Assembly: GCA_965221485.1 (NCBI GenBank) | Contig: OZ244893.1 | Location: forward strand, 806,001-870,000 | DNA length: 64,000 nt | DNA from: JAJEBT01 sp965221485 | GTDB lineage: Bacteria; Pseudomonadota; Alphaproteobacteria; MPNO01; UBA830 | Reading direction: 5' to 3' | Shown here: positions 1 through 8,847 of the stretch, one piece after another | How positions within the stretch are numbered: position 1 is the stretch's first letter | Layout: every line of letters starts with the position of its first letter | Translations under genes and position numbers: made by a program | Notes under the pieces: generated by a model | The model's input: only the letters and a program-made list of their open reading frames with translations | Told to the model about the DNA's origin: nothing | Databases searched by the model: none

Positions 1-1
1 C

Positions 2-91
2 TTGCCGGAAAATCGGACAGTTAGCAGTTTCCCGATCGAGCCGGATGTGCATCGCTTGTATCGGGTAATCAAAAGAGCCGGCCGAGACTGA
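2..91 (+). CDS. 3' end of an unidentified gene (partial)
   Basis: The frame beginning at base 2 stays open for 29 codons from the window edge and stops with TGA at 89-91. Its last base is the first base of the next gene's ATG (TGATG), a common sign of translational coupling. The visible tail ends in VIKRAGRD and is too short to assign to a family. It is probably the last part of a gene in the same operon as the amidohydrolase that follows. Open length alone is weak evidence at this size; the exact stop-start overlap is the main support. Confidence 0.45.
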   Translation: MPENRTVSSFPIEPDVHRLYRVIKRAGRD

Positions 92-1101
92 TGAAAAAGA
101 TCGATATATTCAATCACATAATGCCCGCCGAAATATTCGAACAGCTCCAGGTTTGGGTACCTGGACATCCCATTGCCGACCTGTTCAAGAGGGTGCCGGC
201 ACTCTGGGATCTGGATGAACATTTCAGAATCATGGACCGTTTCGAGGGCTACCAGCAGGTCCTGTCCTTGTCCAATCCACCGCTCGAGACGTTGGGGACA
301 AGATCGGAAACACCGAAAATCGCGGAACGGGTCAATGACAGCCTTGCGAGTCTGTGCGAGCGGCATTCGGATCGATTCCCTGCATTCATTGCATCGCTCC
401 CCATGAACAATCCCGAAGCCGCAGCACGAGAGGCCGAACGGGCCGTCAGGGAGCTGAATGCGCGTGGGGTACAGATGTTCACCAACGTCAATGATGTTCC
501 CCTGAGCGATCCCCGATTCCATCCGGTATTCGAAATGATGGCGAACCTGGATTTTCCCGTCTGGATTCATCCCATGCGCCTCGCAAACCATCCTGACTAC
601 AAAACCGAGGACCAATCGGAGGCAGAAGTCTGGTTCATGTTCGGTTGGCCCTATGAAACCGCAGCCTGCATCACGCGCCTGATCTACGGAGGGATCTATG
701 ACCGACATCCCATGATCAAGTTGATCTCTCATCACATGGGGGGTGTCATCCCGTATTTTGCGGGCAAGCTCGAGCTCGGTTTCTCACAGATTTTCGGTGG
801 AACCGTGGATCACAATCCGGCGCAGGAGACATATGGCTTGCAACGCCAGCCCCGGGACTATTTCGGGCTTCTTTACGGGGATACGGCCACCAACGGATCC
901 CTGCCGGCAATGCAGTGCGGTCACGCCTTTTTCACCTCTGACCGGGCGCTGTTTGCAACTGACGCGCCGTTTGATCCTGAAGGCGGTGCGTGGCTGATCA
1001 GGAAGACCATTGATGCCGTCAACGGGCTCGATATCGGCCAGGATGAACGCGAAAAAATATTTTTCGGAAATGCGGCCGCGCTGCTCAGATTGTCCGGGTA
1101 A
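91..1101 (+). CDS. amidohydrolase-2 family protein (ACMSD-like decarboxylase/hydrolase)
   Basis: This 336-residue TIM-barrel protein belongs to the amidohydrolase-2 family, which includes aminocarboxymuconate-semialdehyde decarboxylase and related metal-dependent decarboxylases of aromatic and heterocyclic acids. Visible metal-site elements are H9 in FNHIMP, H160 in WIHPM, the H214-H215 pair in SHHMGG and D291 in FATDAP. The first histidine of the usual HxH motif is a phenylalanine (F7), so the metal site differs from the textbook one. There is no signal peptide, so the protein is cytosolic. The start overlaps the upstream stop. The exact substrate cannot be read from sequence; nearby CoA ligases and TRAP uptake genes suggest a catabolic role. 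Confidence 0.85.
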   Translation: MKKIDIFNHIMPAEIFEQLQVWVPGHPIADLFKRVPALWDLDEHFRIMDRFEGYQQVLSLSNPPLETLGTRSETPKIAERVNDSLASLCERHSDRFPAFIASLPMNNPEAAAREAERAVRELNARGVQMFTNVNDVPLSDPRFHPVFEMMANLDFPVWIHPMRLANHPDYKTEDQSEAEVWFMFGWPYETAACITRLIYGGIYDRHPMIKLISHHMGGVIPYFAGKLELGFSQIFGGTVDHNPAQETYGLQRQPRDYFGLLYGDTATNGSLPAMQCGHAFFTSDRALFATDAPFDPEGGAWLIRKTIDAVNGLDIGQDEREKIFFGNAAALLRLSG

Positions 1102-1464
1102 GGTGGAACATCCAGCGCAAGCGTCCATAATCCCTCTTCCGCATCGGCAGATATGCCACAGGAATTCAGATGCCGGCGGGTTGAAGACAGCGCCGGCCTC
1201 ACGATACGGACGTGAGCCCGTGTCTGTCATGAACGCAAAGAAGAAAACGGGCCTTAAGTCCTGACCCTGGAAGAGGATTTCGCCATCCTGAAGAGAAACG
1301 GGATGTCCGCTCCGGCTGACGATTGAGGGTGTCTTCCGGACCGTTCAATAGACGGGGAACCCGGGCCCCGTTGTTGTCACTCGCGACCGGTCGGGAGGGA
1401 AGGTCCAGGTCGGGTAACGACGGCCTTGATGGCATCATTTGCGAGGTGTGATAGCCTGGTCAGC
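1102..1464. other. intergenic, no gene seen
   Basis: About 360 bases between the amidohydrolase and the DUF3883 gene. The short open frames here lack family resemblance and a convincing ribosome site. A GC-rich imperfect palindrome (ACGGGG...CCCCGT, about 1352-1373) could form a hairpin but has no T run. Confidence 0.4.
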
Positions 1465-2277
1465 ATGAAGACCTGGACAGATGCTGAAAACGATCACATC
1501 GTCACCGACTACTTCAGGATGCTGGAGCATGAGATGGCTGGCCGTCCCTACAGCAAGGCAGAGCATAACCGGCGCCTTCAGGAGACAATCGGCCGCGGAA
1601 GAGGAGCGATAGAATTCAAGCACCAGAATGTCAGTGCGATACTGAGGGCTCTCGGAGAACCCTGGATCTCCGGATACGTACCGAGGAACAACTTTCAGGG
1701 ATCCCTTGTCGCTGCCGTCGAACGCCATCTGGAGTCTCCCCTGGCATGGTTCAGACCACCTGAAACAGAAAGACCCGACGAGGACCTCCTTCCTGTTGGA
1801 GTGCCGCCCCATCTGAGCAATCGACCGCCACCTCGGGATTGGGAGAGGGTTCGGGATTGGTCACTGAAGCTGGGTGCGGCCGAGCGGGATGAACAAAACC
1901 GTCTTCTTGGGCGCGCCGGCGAAAAACGGGCTCTGGCGCATGAACGGGCAACGCTTGCAGAAGCCGGCCGCACCGATCTTGCCGAGCGGGTTCGCTGGGT
2001 GGCAGATGAAGATGGTGACGGGTACGGGTATGACATCAGGAGTTTTCTGCCTGACGGGAGCGATCGGCTGGTTGAGGTGAAAACCACCAATGGCTGGGAT
2101 CGTACGCCATTCTTCATCACACCCAACGAACTGGACGTCTCCAGGAAGCACCGGAAGGAATGGTATCTGCTGCGGCTGTGGAATTTCGCCAGGGCGCCGC
2201 AAGCCTTTGAACTTCGACCTCCGCTCGAGAACCATGTCACTCTGTTTGCTACAGGATATCAGGCCCGATTTGAGTGA
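1465..2277 (+). CDS. DUF3883 domain protein (nuclease-like fold)
   Basis: A 270-residue protein. The C-terminal half resembles the DUF3883 (NO VEIN C-terminal) domain: an E in GEKRALAHE, then GYDI, then VEVKTT, which matches the E...D...ExK pattern of restriction-endonuclease-like PD-(D/E)xK folds. The N-terminal half (about residues 1-120) is a separate module of unknown role that contains a KAEHNRRL segment. Such proteins often accompany defence or DNA-processing genes, but no partner is visible here and the gene stands alone. I chose the internal ATG at 1465 because the protein resemblance begins there. The function is unknown; a nuclease role is inference from the motif. Confidence 0.7.
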   Translation: MKTWTDAENDHIVTDYFRMLEHEMAGRPYSKAEHNRRLQETIGRGRGAIEFKHQNVSAILRALGEPWISGYVPRNNFQGSLVAAVERHLESPLAWFRPPETERPDEDLLPVGVPPHLSNRPPPRDWERVRDWSLKLGAAERDEQNRLLGRAGEKRALAHERATLAEAGRTDLAERVRWVADEDGDGYGYDIRSFLPDGSDRLVEVKTTNGWDRTPFFITPNELDVSRKHRKEWYLLRLWNFARAPQAFELRPPLENHVTLFATGYQARFE

Positions 2278-2508
2278 CGGTCTTCACGCTACAGTCTCAG
2301 GATAGTGACGGGGCCGGGGAGACGGACGATTGCGGAGTGCCCGGCATGTGGCGCGTCAGTCTTGCGTCATCAGCCGCCAGAGCGACGTTGCCCGCCCGGA
2401 CCCATCGGTTTTGTCTGACAGTCCGCCTCTTGCCCGAGGAAACGGGTTTGCATTTCGGAAGTTGGAATTCGGAGGCCTTCAGACTGTGGTGCCTGAAGGC
2501 AGGACCGG

Positions 2509-3456
2509 TCAGGCTGTCGGGCCAACGGGCCACGGTTTGTCGGAAACGATGGCGGGGCGGGCGACGACCTGGTCTCCGACATTGATGACCATCAGGTCGT
2601 AGCCGATTTCAACAGGACCATCATACTGCTCGCGGATCTGACCGAGAGCCGGGCCAACAACATCATCGTTGTTGTACATATGATAAATCACACCGAGACG
2701 TGGTCCGGTTTCGGCGAAGACGCTGCCAACCTCGCGTGGGGATGTATGATAGACCTCCGCGATCCTGCGGGCGAGCTCGAGGGGCCGATTGGACTTGGCC
2801 GCATAGAGTTCGGCCGGTGGAAAAGCCTCATGAACAAGCAGGTCTGCATTCCGTGCGTGATTGATCAGGGCGTCACATTTCTTGGTGTCAGCTGAAAACA
2901 CGAAAACCCGGTTGCGATATTCGACTTTCATGGCAAAGGTATTTTGCGGTTCGGTGTGGATGACCTTGAACGCCGTGATTCGCACGCCACCATCATCGAA
3001 TGTGTCATAAATCACGCCGTCCCGGTCGTATTCCGTGCAGTCGAGTTCGTGGCCGCCGGGTGGCAGGGCATCCAGGCGTGTTTCGATGTCCCATGCATAA
3101 ATGCCACGTAAATGATCGACTATTGCTGCAGTCCCCGGCGGACCCCAGACCTGAAGCGGCGTGCGTCTGCCGTAGGTCCAGCCGCCGATCCAGAAATGAT
3201 CCAGCCCTCCGATGTGATCGACATGGTGATGGGTCAAAAAGACCTTGTCGATGGCAGCAAAGGGAATCTCGAGCGATGTAAAATTCTGAGGGGCGCCCGG
3301 TCCGCAATCCAGAAGGAATTTTTCGTCTCCGGCTTCAACAAGCATGGAAGCGCAGGCCTGCCCGCGACGCGGGAAAGGAGTGCCGGTACCCAGCAGGGTA
3401 ACGCGGATCTCCTCACTGGCGAGGGGCTCGCCAGGGTAAAAGTTATGGGTGCCCAT
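2509..3456 (-). CDS. MBL-fold metallo-hydrolase (RNase Z/arylsulfatase-like group)
   Basis: A 315-residue metallo-beta-lactamase fold enzyme. The zinc motif is LTHHHVDHIGG (HxHxDH) about 85 residues in, followed by FSADTKKC with the bridging aspartate and LVHEAF, then IYHMYNND near the C terminus. The overall pattern resembles RNase Z-like and AtsA-like hydrolases rather than lactonases. It is the last gene of a minus-strand run behind the amidohydrolase and CoA ligase, so it may hydrolyse an ester, lactone or thioester intermediate of that pathway; this is inference. The open frame extends 27 codons upstream, but the ATG at 3456 (MGTHNFYPG) fits the family start better. Confidence 0.8.
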   Translation of the reverse strand: MGTHNFYPGEPLASEEIRVTLLGTGTPFPRRGQACASMLVEAGDEKFLLDCGPGAPQNFTSLEIPFAAIDKVFLTHHHVDHIGGLDHFWIGGWTYGRRTPLQVWGPPGTAAIVDHLRGIYAWDIETRLDALPPGGHELDCTEYDRDGVIYDTFDDGGVRITAFKVIHTEPQNTFAMKVEYRNRVFVFSADTKKCDALINHARNADLLVHEAFPPAELYAAKSNRPLELARRIAEVYHTSPREVGSVFAETGPRLGVIYHMYNNDDVVGPALGQIREQYDGPVEIGYDLMVINVGDQVVARPAIVSDKPWPVGPTA

Positions 3457-3703
3457 GACGGTTCTCTCATTCGGCCGGGTTTCCGGCAAATCGCAGGCGA
3501 CTCTAGTCGGAGAGCCCGGGCTCGTCGAATCAGGCATCGCGCCGTATCGATTTTGCGTGGCTTACAGTGCCCCGTGGGTCAGACAGGGCGTTAAGGGGAC
3601 GAGTCCTTCGTTTGCGCTCAGGGACGGGATGGCGATCCGGTCCGGGATGGCCAGCGTTCATTCGAAGGCCCCGGGCCGCGTCCGGCCTTTTCCATGACCG
3701 GAT

Positions 3704-4576
3704 TCACAGGTTGAATAGTTTCAGGGCATTGTCGAACAGAATCTTTCGCTTGGCCTCGGGACGCAAATCCATTTCGGCAATTTCGCTCATGGCCCGGACG
3801 GGATCCACCACGGGCCAGTCTGTCCCAAACAGCACCTTGTCCTGACCGAAGGTGTTCATGTAGTGGCGTATGGTCGCGGGCCAATGCCTGGGCGCGTAGG
3901 CATCCAGTCCGATATGGACGTTCGGATGCTTCCAGGCCATGGAAATCATTTCGTCATGCCATGGATATCCGATGTGAATGCCAATCAGCACGAGGTCCGG
4001 AAAGTCGATCGCGATTCGATCAAGGCAGATGGGACGTCCGACACTGGGGTGGCGCTGGTGTCGATTATAGAGAAGACATTGCCCGACCTGCATCATGACC
4101 GGTACACCCAGCTCGCAGCATTTCGCGTAGAAGGGATAGTAGCAGGCCGCATCCGGTGGCTGGTCAAACCAGTGGGGGTACAGATGGGCCCCCACAAACC
4201 CGAGATCACGGATTGCGTGATCCACCTCCTCCAGACTGTTCATGATTTGCGATGGATCGATACCAATCAGACCGGAGAACCGGGTTGGCGCATCCCGGAC
4301 CAGTCCGGCAATATAGTCTGTCGGCATGTGGGAGGAGCCCTTGACCCGAAGATCTCCGGACCGTGAGGCAATCAGGAATGACCGCTCGATCCCGGCCTGA
4401 TCCATCATGTCCAGATACGTCGCCATTGGCACACCGTCCATGTGGGCTTCTGTCATGCGGGTCTTTTGACGAAAGTTCCGATCGGTTGACATCCAGCCAT
4501 TGTCAATCACTTCCGGGGTGAAGGCGTTGCAAACGATGTCGATAGCGCCATAGGATTCACCTGATACAGTTGTCAT
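3704..4576 (-). CDS. amidohydrolase-2 family protein with degenerate metal site
   Basis: A 290-residue ACMSD-like barrel. Family landmarks are present: LYPHW (H135), IGIHIG (H201) and FGTDWP (D253). The opening metal motif is changed: the HxH positions are V15 and N17 (DIVCNAF), and the usual histidine after the second strand block is Q163 (MMQVGQ). The protein may bind metal differently or have lost catalysis. It lies between the CoA ligase gene (4690-6150) and the MBL gene on the same strand, which suggests one operon. The ATG at 4576 gives the natural N terminus; upstream in-frame codons overlap non-family sequence. It is cytosolic and its substrate is unknown. Confidence 0.8.
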   Translation of the reverse strand: MTTVSGESYGAIDIVCNAFTPEVIDNGWMSTDRNFRQKTRMTEAHMDGVPMATYLDMMDQAGIERSFLIASRSGDLRVKGSSHMPTDYIAGLVRDAPTRFSGLIGIDPSQIMNSLEEVDHAIRDLGFVGAHLYPHWFDQPPDAACYYPFYAKCCELGVPVMMQVGQCLLYNRHQRHPSVGRPICLDRIAIDFPDLVLIGIHIGYPWHDEMISMAWKHPNVHIGLDAYAPRHWPATIRHYMNTFGQDKVLFGTDWPVVDPVRAMSEIAEMDLRPEAKRKILFDNALKLFNL

Positions 4577-4689
4577 CAACCGTCTCCACACTGTTGCAAG
4601 GGCCGTTGTCGGGATCCGGGCGCTTGCAAAAACCACTCGACCGGCCGCCCGGCGGTCCCTGATACCATGCGGCCGCTGGTTCACACGGT

Positions 4690-6150
4690 TCAGGCATCGC
4701 TGTCATCGATGGCGGGCAGACTGTCCCGCAGCACATCCTTTCGGATCTTGCCGAGCGGGGACCTCGGAAGATCAGCCCGGCAAATGACCGCACGAGGAAC
4801 CTTGTAGCGGGCAAGATGTTTTATGCAATGAGCCATGACTTCCTTGTCCCCAACGGATCCGGTGACAAAGGCAGCGATTTCCTGTCCGTGGGAGGGTGAA
4901 GGCCAGTCGACAACGGCGGCATCCACAACACCGGGACAGGAGAGCAGGACGGCTTCGATTTCTTCGGGGTAAATATTGATTCCGGCGCGAATGATGAGGT
5001 CGCTGCGGCGACCGGCCAGGTAAAGATATCCGCTGCTGTCCATTCGGCCATGGTCACCGGGATAAAACCATTCCTCCGCGGGGGCCTCGGGATTTGATTG
5101 TGGGGAGACCGATGTCCGCGTTGCCACGCCGGGTCCGCGATATCGAATGCGGCCTGTCGTGCCCTCTGCAACCGGATTGCCGTCTTCGTCCACGATCTGG
5201 ACCTCAACATCGAACACAGCCCGTCCAACGGAGCCGGCTGCCTCGGGCCCGTCCTGGGGTGTGAGAACGGAGACTCCACCCCCTTCGGTCGAGCCATAGT
5301 AATTTATGAAAGCGGGACAGAGCCGTCTCATGACTTCAGAGCGTTCGGTTTCATGAAGAACGGCACCGGTTGAAAGCAGCAGCCGGAGGGAGGGGAACAG
5401 GCAACGTCCGGATTCTGGCTCTTTCAGAAGCCGCCTCAGCATTGTCGGTACCAGCAACAGGGTCGTTGCCTGGGTGCGTTCGGCGGCTTCGATCAGTTGC
5501 CGGGGTTGGTAGGGGGGCGGAAACATGACAACGGTCCCGCCACTCCATGTCGTGCTCATCGTGAAAGAACGCCCGCCGCCAAAATATAACGGGGTGGCTG
5601 ACAGATACCTGTCCCTTTCGGTGAATCCGAGCGAAACGAATTGCGTGATCCAGCGGGCGCGCATCTGGGCGTGGGTCAGAACCGGCCCCTTGGGTCGACC
5701 GGTGGTGCCAGAAGACAGGGAAAGCACGAAGGGCAGGGAGTCGTCTTCGGGAAATGCGATATCATGCGCCTGCCCTGCTGCCGCGTTCCTGAAATCCTGA
5801 TCCACAACAAGGCCGTTGGTATCATTCGTTTCAGGTTCGATCAGCACGGTCCGGGCGTTGAAGGCCTCCAGCACGCTGCGCTTTTCGCGAGGTGTCCAGA
5901 GATGGTCAATCGGAAGGAGAATGCCTCCCATACGCGCGATTGCCCAGTTGGCGACAATATGGTCCGTGGTATCACGCAGTGCCACGGCAATGACATCGCC
6001 CTGCCCGAACCCCATTCCGAGGAGGCAGGCCGCCCACCGACGCACTGTGAGAGCCAGTTGCCGATAGGTCAGGAACTGTCCGTTCTCAATGATCGCGGGG
6101 TGGTCAGGTCTTCTTCTCGCCTGATGATCAAGCTTGGCCGCAAGATTCAT
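4690..6150 (-). CDS. acyl-CoA synthetase, AMP-binding (class I adenylate-forming)
   Basis: A 486-residue ANL-superfamily enzyme that activates a carboxylic acid to its CoA thioester via an acyl-adenylate. Motifs in order: the P-loop-like SLSSGTTGRPKG, then INYYGSTEGGG (A5), YPGDHGRMD (A7 with the ATP-ribose Asp), and the C-terminal hinge and catalytic lysine region SPLGKIRKD. The open frame runs 174 codons further upstream, but that part overlaps the divergent gene at 6211 and has no family similarity, so I place the start at the ATG at 6150 (MNLAAKLDHQA). It leads a minus-strand run with the amidohydrolase and MBL genes. The substrate is not predictable. Confidence 0.85.
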   Translation of the reverse strand: MNLAAKLDHQARRRPDHPAIIENGQFLTYRQLALTVRRWAACLLGMGFGQGDVIAVALRDTTDHIVANWAIARMGGILLPIDHLWTPREKRSVLEAFNARTVLIEPETNDTNGLVVDQDFRNAAAGQAHDIAFPEDDSLPFVLSLSSGTTGRPKGPVLTHAQMRARWITQFVSLGFTERDRYLSATPLYFGGGRSFTMSTTWSGGTVVMFPPPYQPRQLIEAAERTQATTLLLVPTMLRRLLKEPESGRCLFPSLRLLLSTGAVLHETERSEVMRRLCPAFINYYGSTEGGGVSVLTPQDGPEAAGSVGRAVFDVEVQIVDEDGNPVAEGTTGRIRYRGPGVATRTSVSPQSNPEAPAEEWFYPGDHGRMDSSGYLYLAGRRSDLIIRAGINIYPEEIEAVLLSCPGVVDAAVVDWPSPSHGQEIAAFVTGSVGDKEVMAHCIKHLARYKVPRAVICRADLPRSPLGKIRKDVLRDSLPAIDDSDA

Positions 6151-6210
6151 GTGGGATGGGATATGATTGACGGCAGACGGGACGCCCCGAGCGTATAACG
6201 TGGAGGCCCT

Positions 6211-7569
6211 ATGAGTGCTGCAGACCATATCACAGTGCGCCCACGATCCGAAATCGAGGCGGTTCAGGAAGCCAACTTCTCGAAAACGATGGCGCTGGTC
6301 CATCAGCGTCATCCTTATTACCGGATCCTGCTCGGGGAGATGGGCCTCGGACGGGACGAATTTGCGACCCTGAGTGACCTTGCCCGGCTCCCGGTCACAA
6401 CAAAGCACGTCTATACATCGAAGCCCGGGAGCTTCCGCCTCGACACGAATGGATTGCCGGAGTCCAGTCGCGCCCTGTGGGACGTCATGCATACGACGGG
6501 GACAACGGCGGGCAGGCCCACGCCATTCTATTCCACGACCTACGACTTCTATCGCATTCTCTCGATACAGGAGGGGATGATGAGAATTCGCGGGGTCGGT
6601 GCCGGCGACTCGATCGCCAACCTGTTTCCCCTGACTGTTTGGCCCCACGGGGCTTTCAATCGCGTTCTTCACGCAGCGGCGGCGATGAAGATTCCGGTCG
6701 TCAGTGCGATGCCCGGAAATCCTTCAGAAGATTTTCGTCATGGCAGCAGACTTGACGAGGTTGTTCACGGTATCGAACGAGGCCGCCCCACCATCCTTTG
6801 GGGTGTATCGGGATACCTGTTGCGTGTGCTGAGACGCGCAGAAGAACTGGGATCTGATTTCTCGTCTGTTCACTTCGTCTTCGTCACCGGGGAAACAACC
6901 TCCGAAAACATGCGAACCGATATGGTAGAGCGCCTTTGCCGCCTGGGGGCGCCGGATGTGTTTGTGTCCATCTCCTATGGAGCAACAGAACTCCAGGGTG
7001 GTCTGGTCGAATGTGCTCCAGGTTCGGGATTTCACAATCCTGCTCCCGATCAGTTCTACATCGAGATCACAGACCCTGAAACCGGCCGACCGCTTGAGGA
7101 CGGGGAGCCCGGACTCGTTTTGATCAGTCATCTCGACCGGAGGGGCACGCTTCTTTTGCGCTACTCCCTGGGAGACATGTCAGTACTCTCCCGGGAGCCG
7201 TGTCCGATTTGCGGTTCGGAAACGGACCGTCTGATCATGGCTCCTGTGAGAATTGATTCGCTTTTTAAGATCAAGGGGATGTTGGTTAATCCTGATGTGA
7301 TCCGGGACGTGCTGGCCACCCAATCAGCTATTCGCGAGTATCGCATAGAGATCGATAAGGAAAATCCGGCGGACAGCCTGTCACCGGATTGTCTCAGAAT
7401 CCTGATTGATACTTCGCGACCGGATATCGGTCCTGAAATCACACGACGCATAAAGTCGGCAATCGGCATATTGCCAGTCGTGGAGTTGGCAACGGACCTT
7501 GCCGGTCCCGGTACCGGTCAGCTGTTAAAGTCACCGGGGGTTGTCGACCGAAGACCGAAGCCTTCGTGA
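6211..7569 (+). CDS. PaaK-like phenylacetate-CoA ligase family protein
   Basis: A 452-residue adenylate-forming ligase of the phenylacetate-CoA ligase group. Visible motifs are HTTGTTAGRPTPF (P-loop), SYGATELQGG in the A5 region, YSLGDMS, and the CPICGSE cysteine pair typical of PaaK-type proteins. It would convert an aryl or related acid to its CoA ester. It is transcribed divergently from the other CoA ligase, with 60 bases between the two starts, so a shared control region is likely. The substrate need not be phenylacetate, since many paralogues in this family have other or unknown acids. Confidence 0.8.
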   Translation: MSAADHITVRPRSEIEAVQEANFSKTMALVHQRHPYYRILLGEMGLGRDEFATLSDLARLPVTTKHVYTSKPGSFRLDTNGLPESSRALWDVMHTTGTTAGRPTPFYSTTYDFYRILSIQEGMMRIRGVGAGDSIANLFPLTVWPHGAFNRVLHAAAAMKIPVVSAMPGNPSEDFRHGSRLDEVVHGIERGRPTILWGVSGYLLRVLRRAEELGSDFSSVHFVFVTGETTSENMRTDMVERLCRLGAPDVFVSISYGATELQGGLVECAPGSGFHNPAPDQFYIEITDPETGRPLEDGEPGLVLISHLDRRGTLLLRYSLGDMSVLSREPCPICGSETDRLIMAPVRIDSLFKIKGMLVNPDVIRDVLATQSAIREYRIEIDKENPADSLSPDCLRILIDTSRPDIGPEITRRIKSAIGILPVVELATDLAGPGTGQLLKSPGVVDRRPKPS

Positions 7570-7572
7570 AAG

Positions 7573-7601
7573 GGCCCGGAAAACGGGATGTTCTCCGGGC
7601 C
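7573..7601 (-). terminator. GC-rich hairpin between convergent genes
   Basis: An 8-bp inverted repeat (GGCCCGGA at 7573-7580, TCCGGGCC at 7594-7601) lies between the convergent PaaK-like and dctP genes. On the minus strand it is followed by CTTTC, so it may help end the TRAP operon. The T run is poor. Confidence 0.4.
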
Positions 7602-7618
7602 AGAATAATTCACCTGTT

Positions 7619-8785
7619 TCAGAGTTTGGCAGGATCGATTTTCGAATAGATGTGATCCTTCATGAGCTTTTCGTAAACCGCCGTCGCTTCCTCAAGCTTG
7701 GAAGGGTCAGGCCCGGCCGCTGCCAGGATTCCCTCAAGTCCTGCGTTCTTTACGATTCCGGTCCATTTGGCAATGTTCTTCTGGAAGGCTGCGGCAATCT
7801 TCTCCGGATTGCTGGCCTTGAGTTTGGTTGCGTTACTGACCGCGGTCTCCACTTCCTTCTTCTTGTGCTGTTCCCACAGCTCGGCGAATTCGTTATTACG
7901 TTTGAACACCTGAATGCCGAGCTGGGTCGCCGCTTTCTTGGCTTCGATGTCTTCGCCGATATAGCCTTTGACAACCGTCCGGGCGATCGTGGCCGGCAGG
8001 GCATTCCAAACAATGCGCTTCTGATCGTCGCTATAGGCATCCCATGCCTTGCGGTTCATGACCACCAGTCCGAGGCCCGAGTACGCACCGTACTGGTAAT
8101 TGATGACCGACTTGATGGCGTCGTCGATGGGGTAGGACTTGATCCAGGCCATTGGTCCGACGATGCAGTCGACCTGGCCTCTCTTGATGGCTTCAGGGAC
8201 ATCGGACATTGTCATCGACACGGGAGTTCCGCCCAGCGCCCGGGCCCATCGGCCCAGCGCCCCTGTTGTCCGCAGCTTCAGGTTCTTGAGGTCTGCGATC
8301 TTGCTGATGTTGGGCAGCCGACACAGGAGCGAGTAGCCACCAACGGCATACCCGGCGAGATACACGGTGCGGTTCTTCTTGTAATCATTCATGCATTCCG
8401 GACAATCGAAGAAATAGGTCTCGTGAGCGGCGCCGTTCATGATGAGCTCGTTTTCTCCGAGCATCATCAGGTCGGCGATGATGAACGCATGCTTGAGACT
8501 CGTCCGGGAATAGCTTGGCACGACCAGACCCGCTTCCGCCGTTCCGTTCCCCACCGATTTCAGGGTTGCCTTGGCACTGTAAAGCTGCCCGCCCGCAACC
8601 AGTTTCCAGGGCAGGCCCTTGGAGGACAGTTCCTCGACCAGGGGACCGATCCCGAAACGGTTGACGTTGTGTTTGGGGGGAAGCCATTGCCCATAGGTGT
8701 AGGTCTGTTGGGCTGAAGCGGTAATGCCGCCTGCGATCACCATGCCCGCAAGTGCGGCTGTGGCAAGTCCGAGCCTGAATATCAT
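7619..8785 (-). CDS. dctP: TRAP transporter substrate-binding protein (DctP type), system 1
   Basis: A 388-residue periplasmic receptor of a tripartite ATP-independent transporter. The N terminus is a signal peptide ending near ITASAQQ. The body has DctP-family landmarks: GQLYSAKATLKSVGNGTAE, a KLRTTGALGRWARALGG stretch with the arginine that usually pairs with the ligand carboxylate, and IKRGQVDCIVGP. A good ribosome site (GAGGAAAGATTC) precedes the ATG at 8785. Its partners dctM and dctQ lie immediately upstream on the same strand, giving the order Q-M-P. The ligand is probably an organic acid, driven by a sodium or proton gradient. Confidence 0.9.
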   Translation of the reverse strand: MIFRLGLATAALAGMVIAGGITASAQQTYTYGQWLPPKHNVNRFGIGPLVEELSSKGLPWKLVAGGQLYSAKATLKSVGNGTAEAGLVVPSYSRTSLKHAFIIADLMMLGENELIMNGAAHETYFFDCPECMNDYKKNRTVYLAGYAVGGYSLLCRLPNISKIADLKNLKLRTTGALGRWARALGGTPVSMTMSDVPEAIKRGQVDCIVGPMAWIKSYPIDDAIKSVINYQYGAYSGLGLVVMNRKAWDAYSDDQKRIVWNALPATIARTVVKGYIGEDIEAKKAATQLGIQVFKRNNEFAELWEQHKKKEVETAVSNATKLKASNPEKIAAAFQKNIAKWTGIVKNAGLEGILAAAGPDPSKLEEATAVYEKLMKDHIYSKIDPAKL

Positions 8786-8847
8786 GAATCTTTCCTCTTC
8801 GTTTTGTTGGTTCTGCCCTTGGGCAACCGTAATGACGAGATTCCAGC

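Noticed and set aside
6151..6672. Long N-terminal extension of the CoA ligase at 4690-6150
   Set aside because: The extra 174 codons overlap the divergent PaaK-like gene and have no ligase features.
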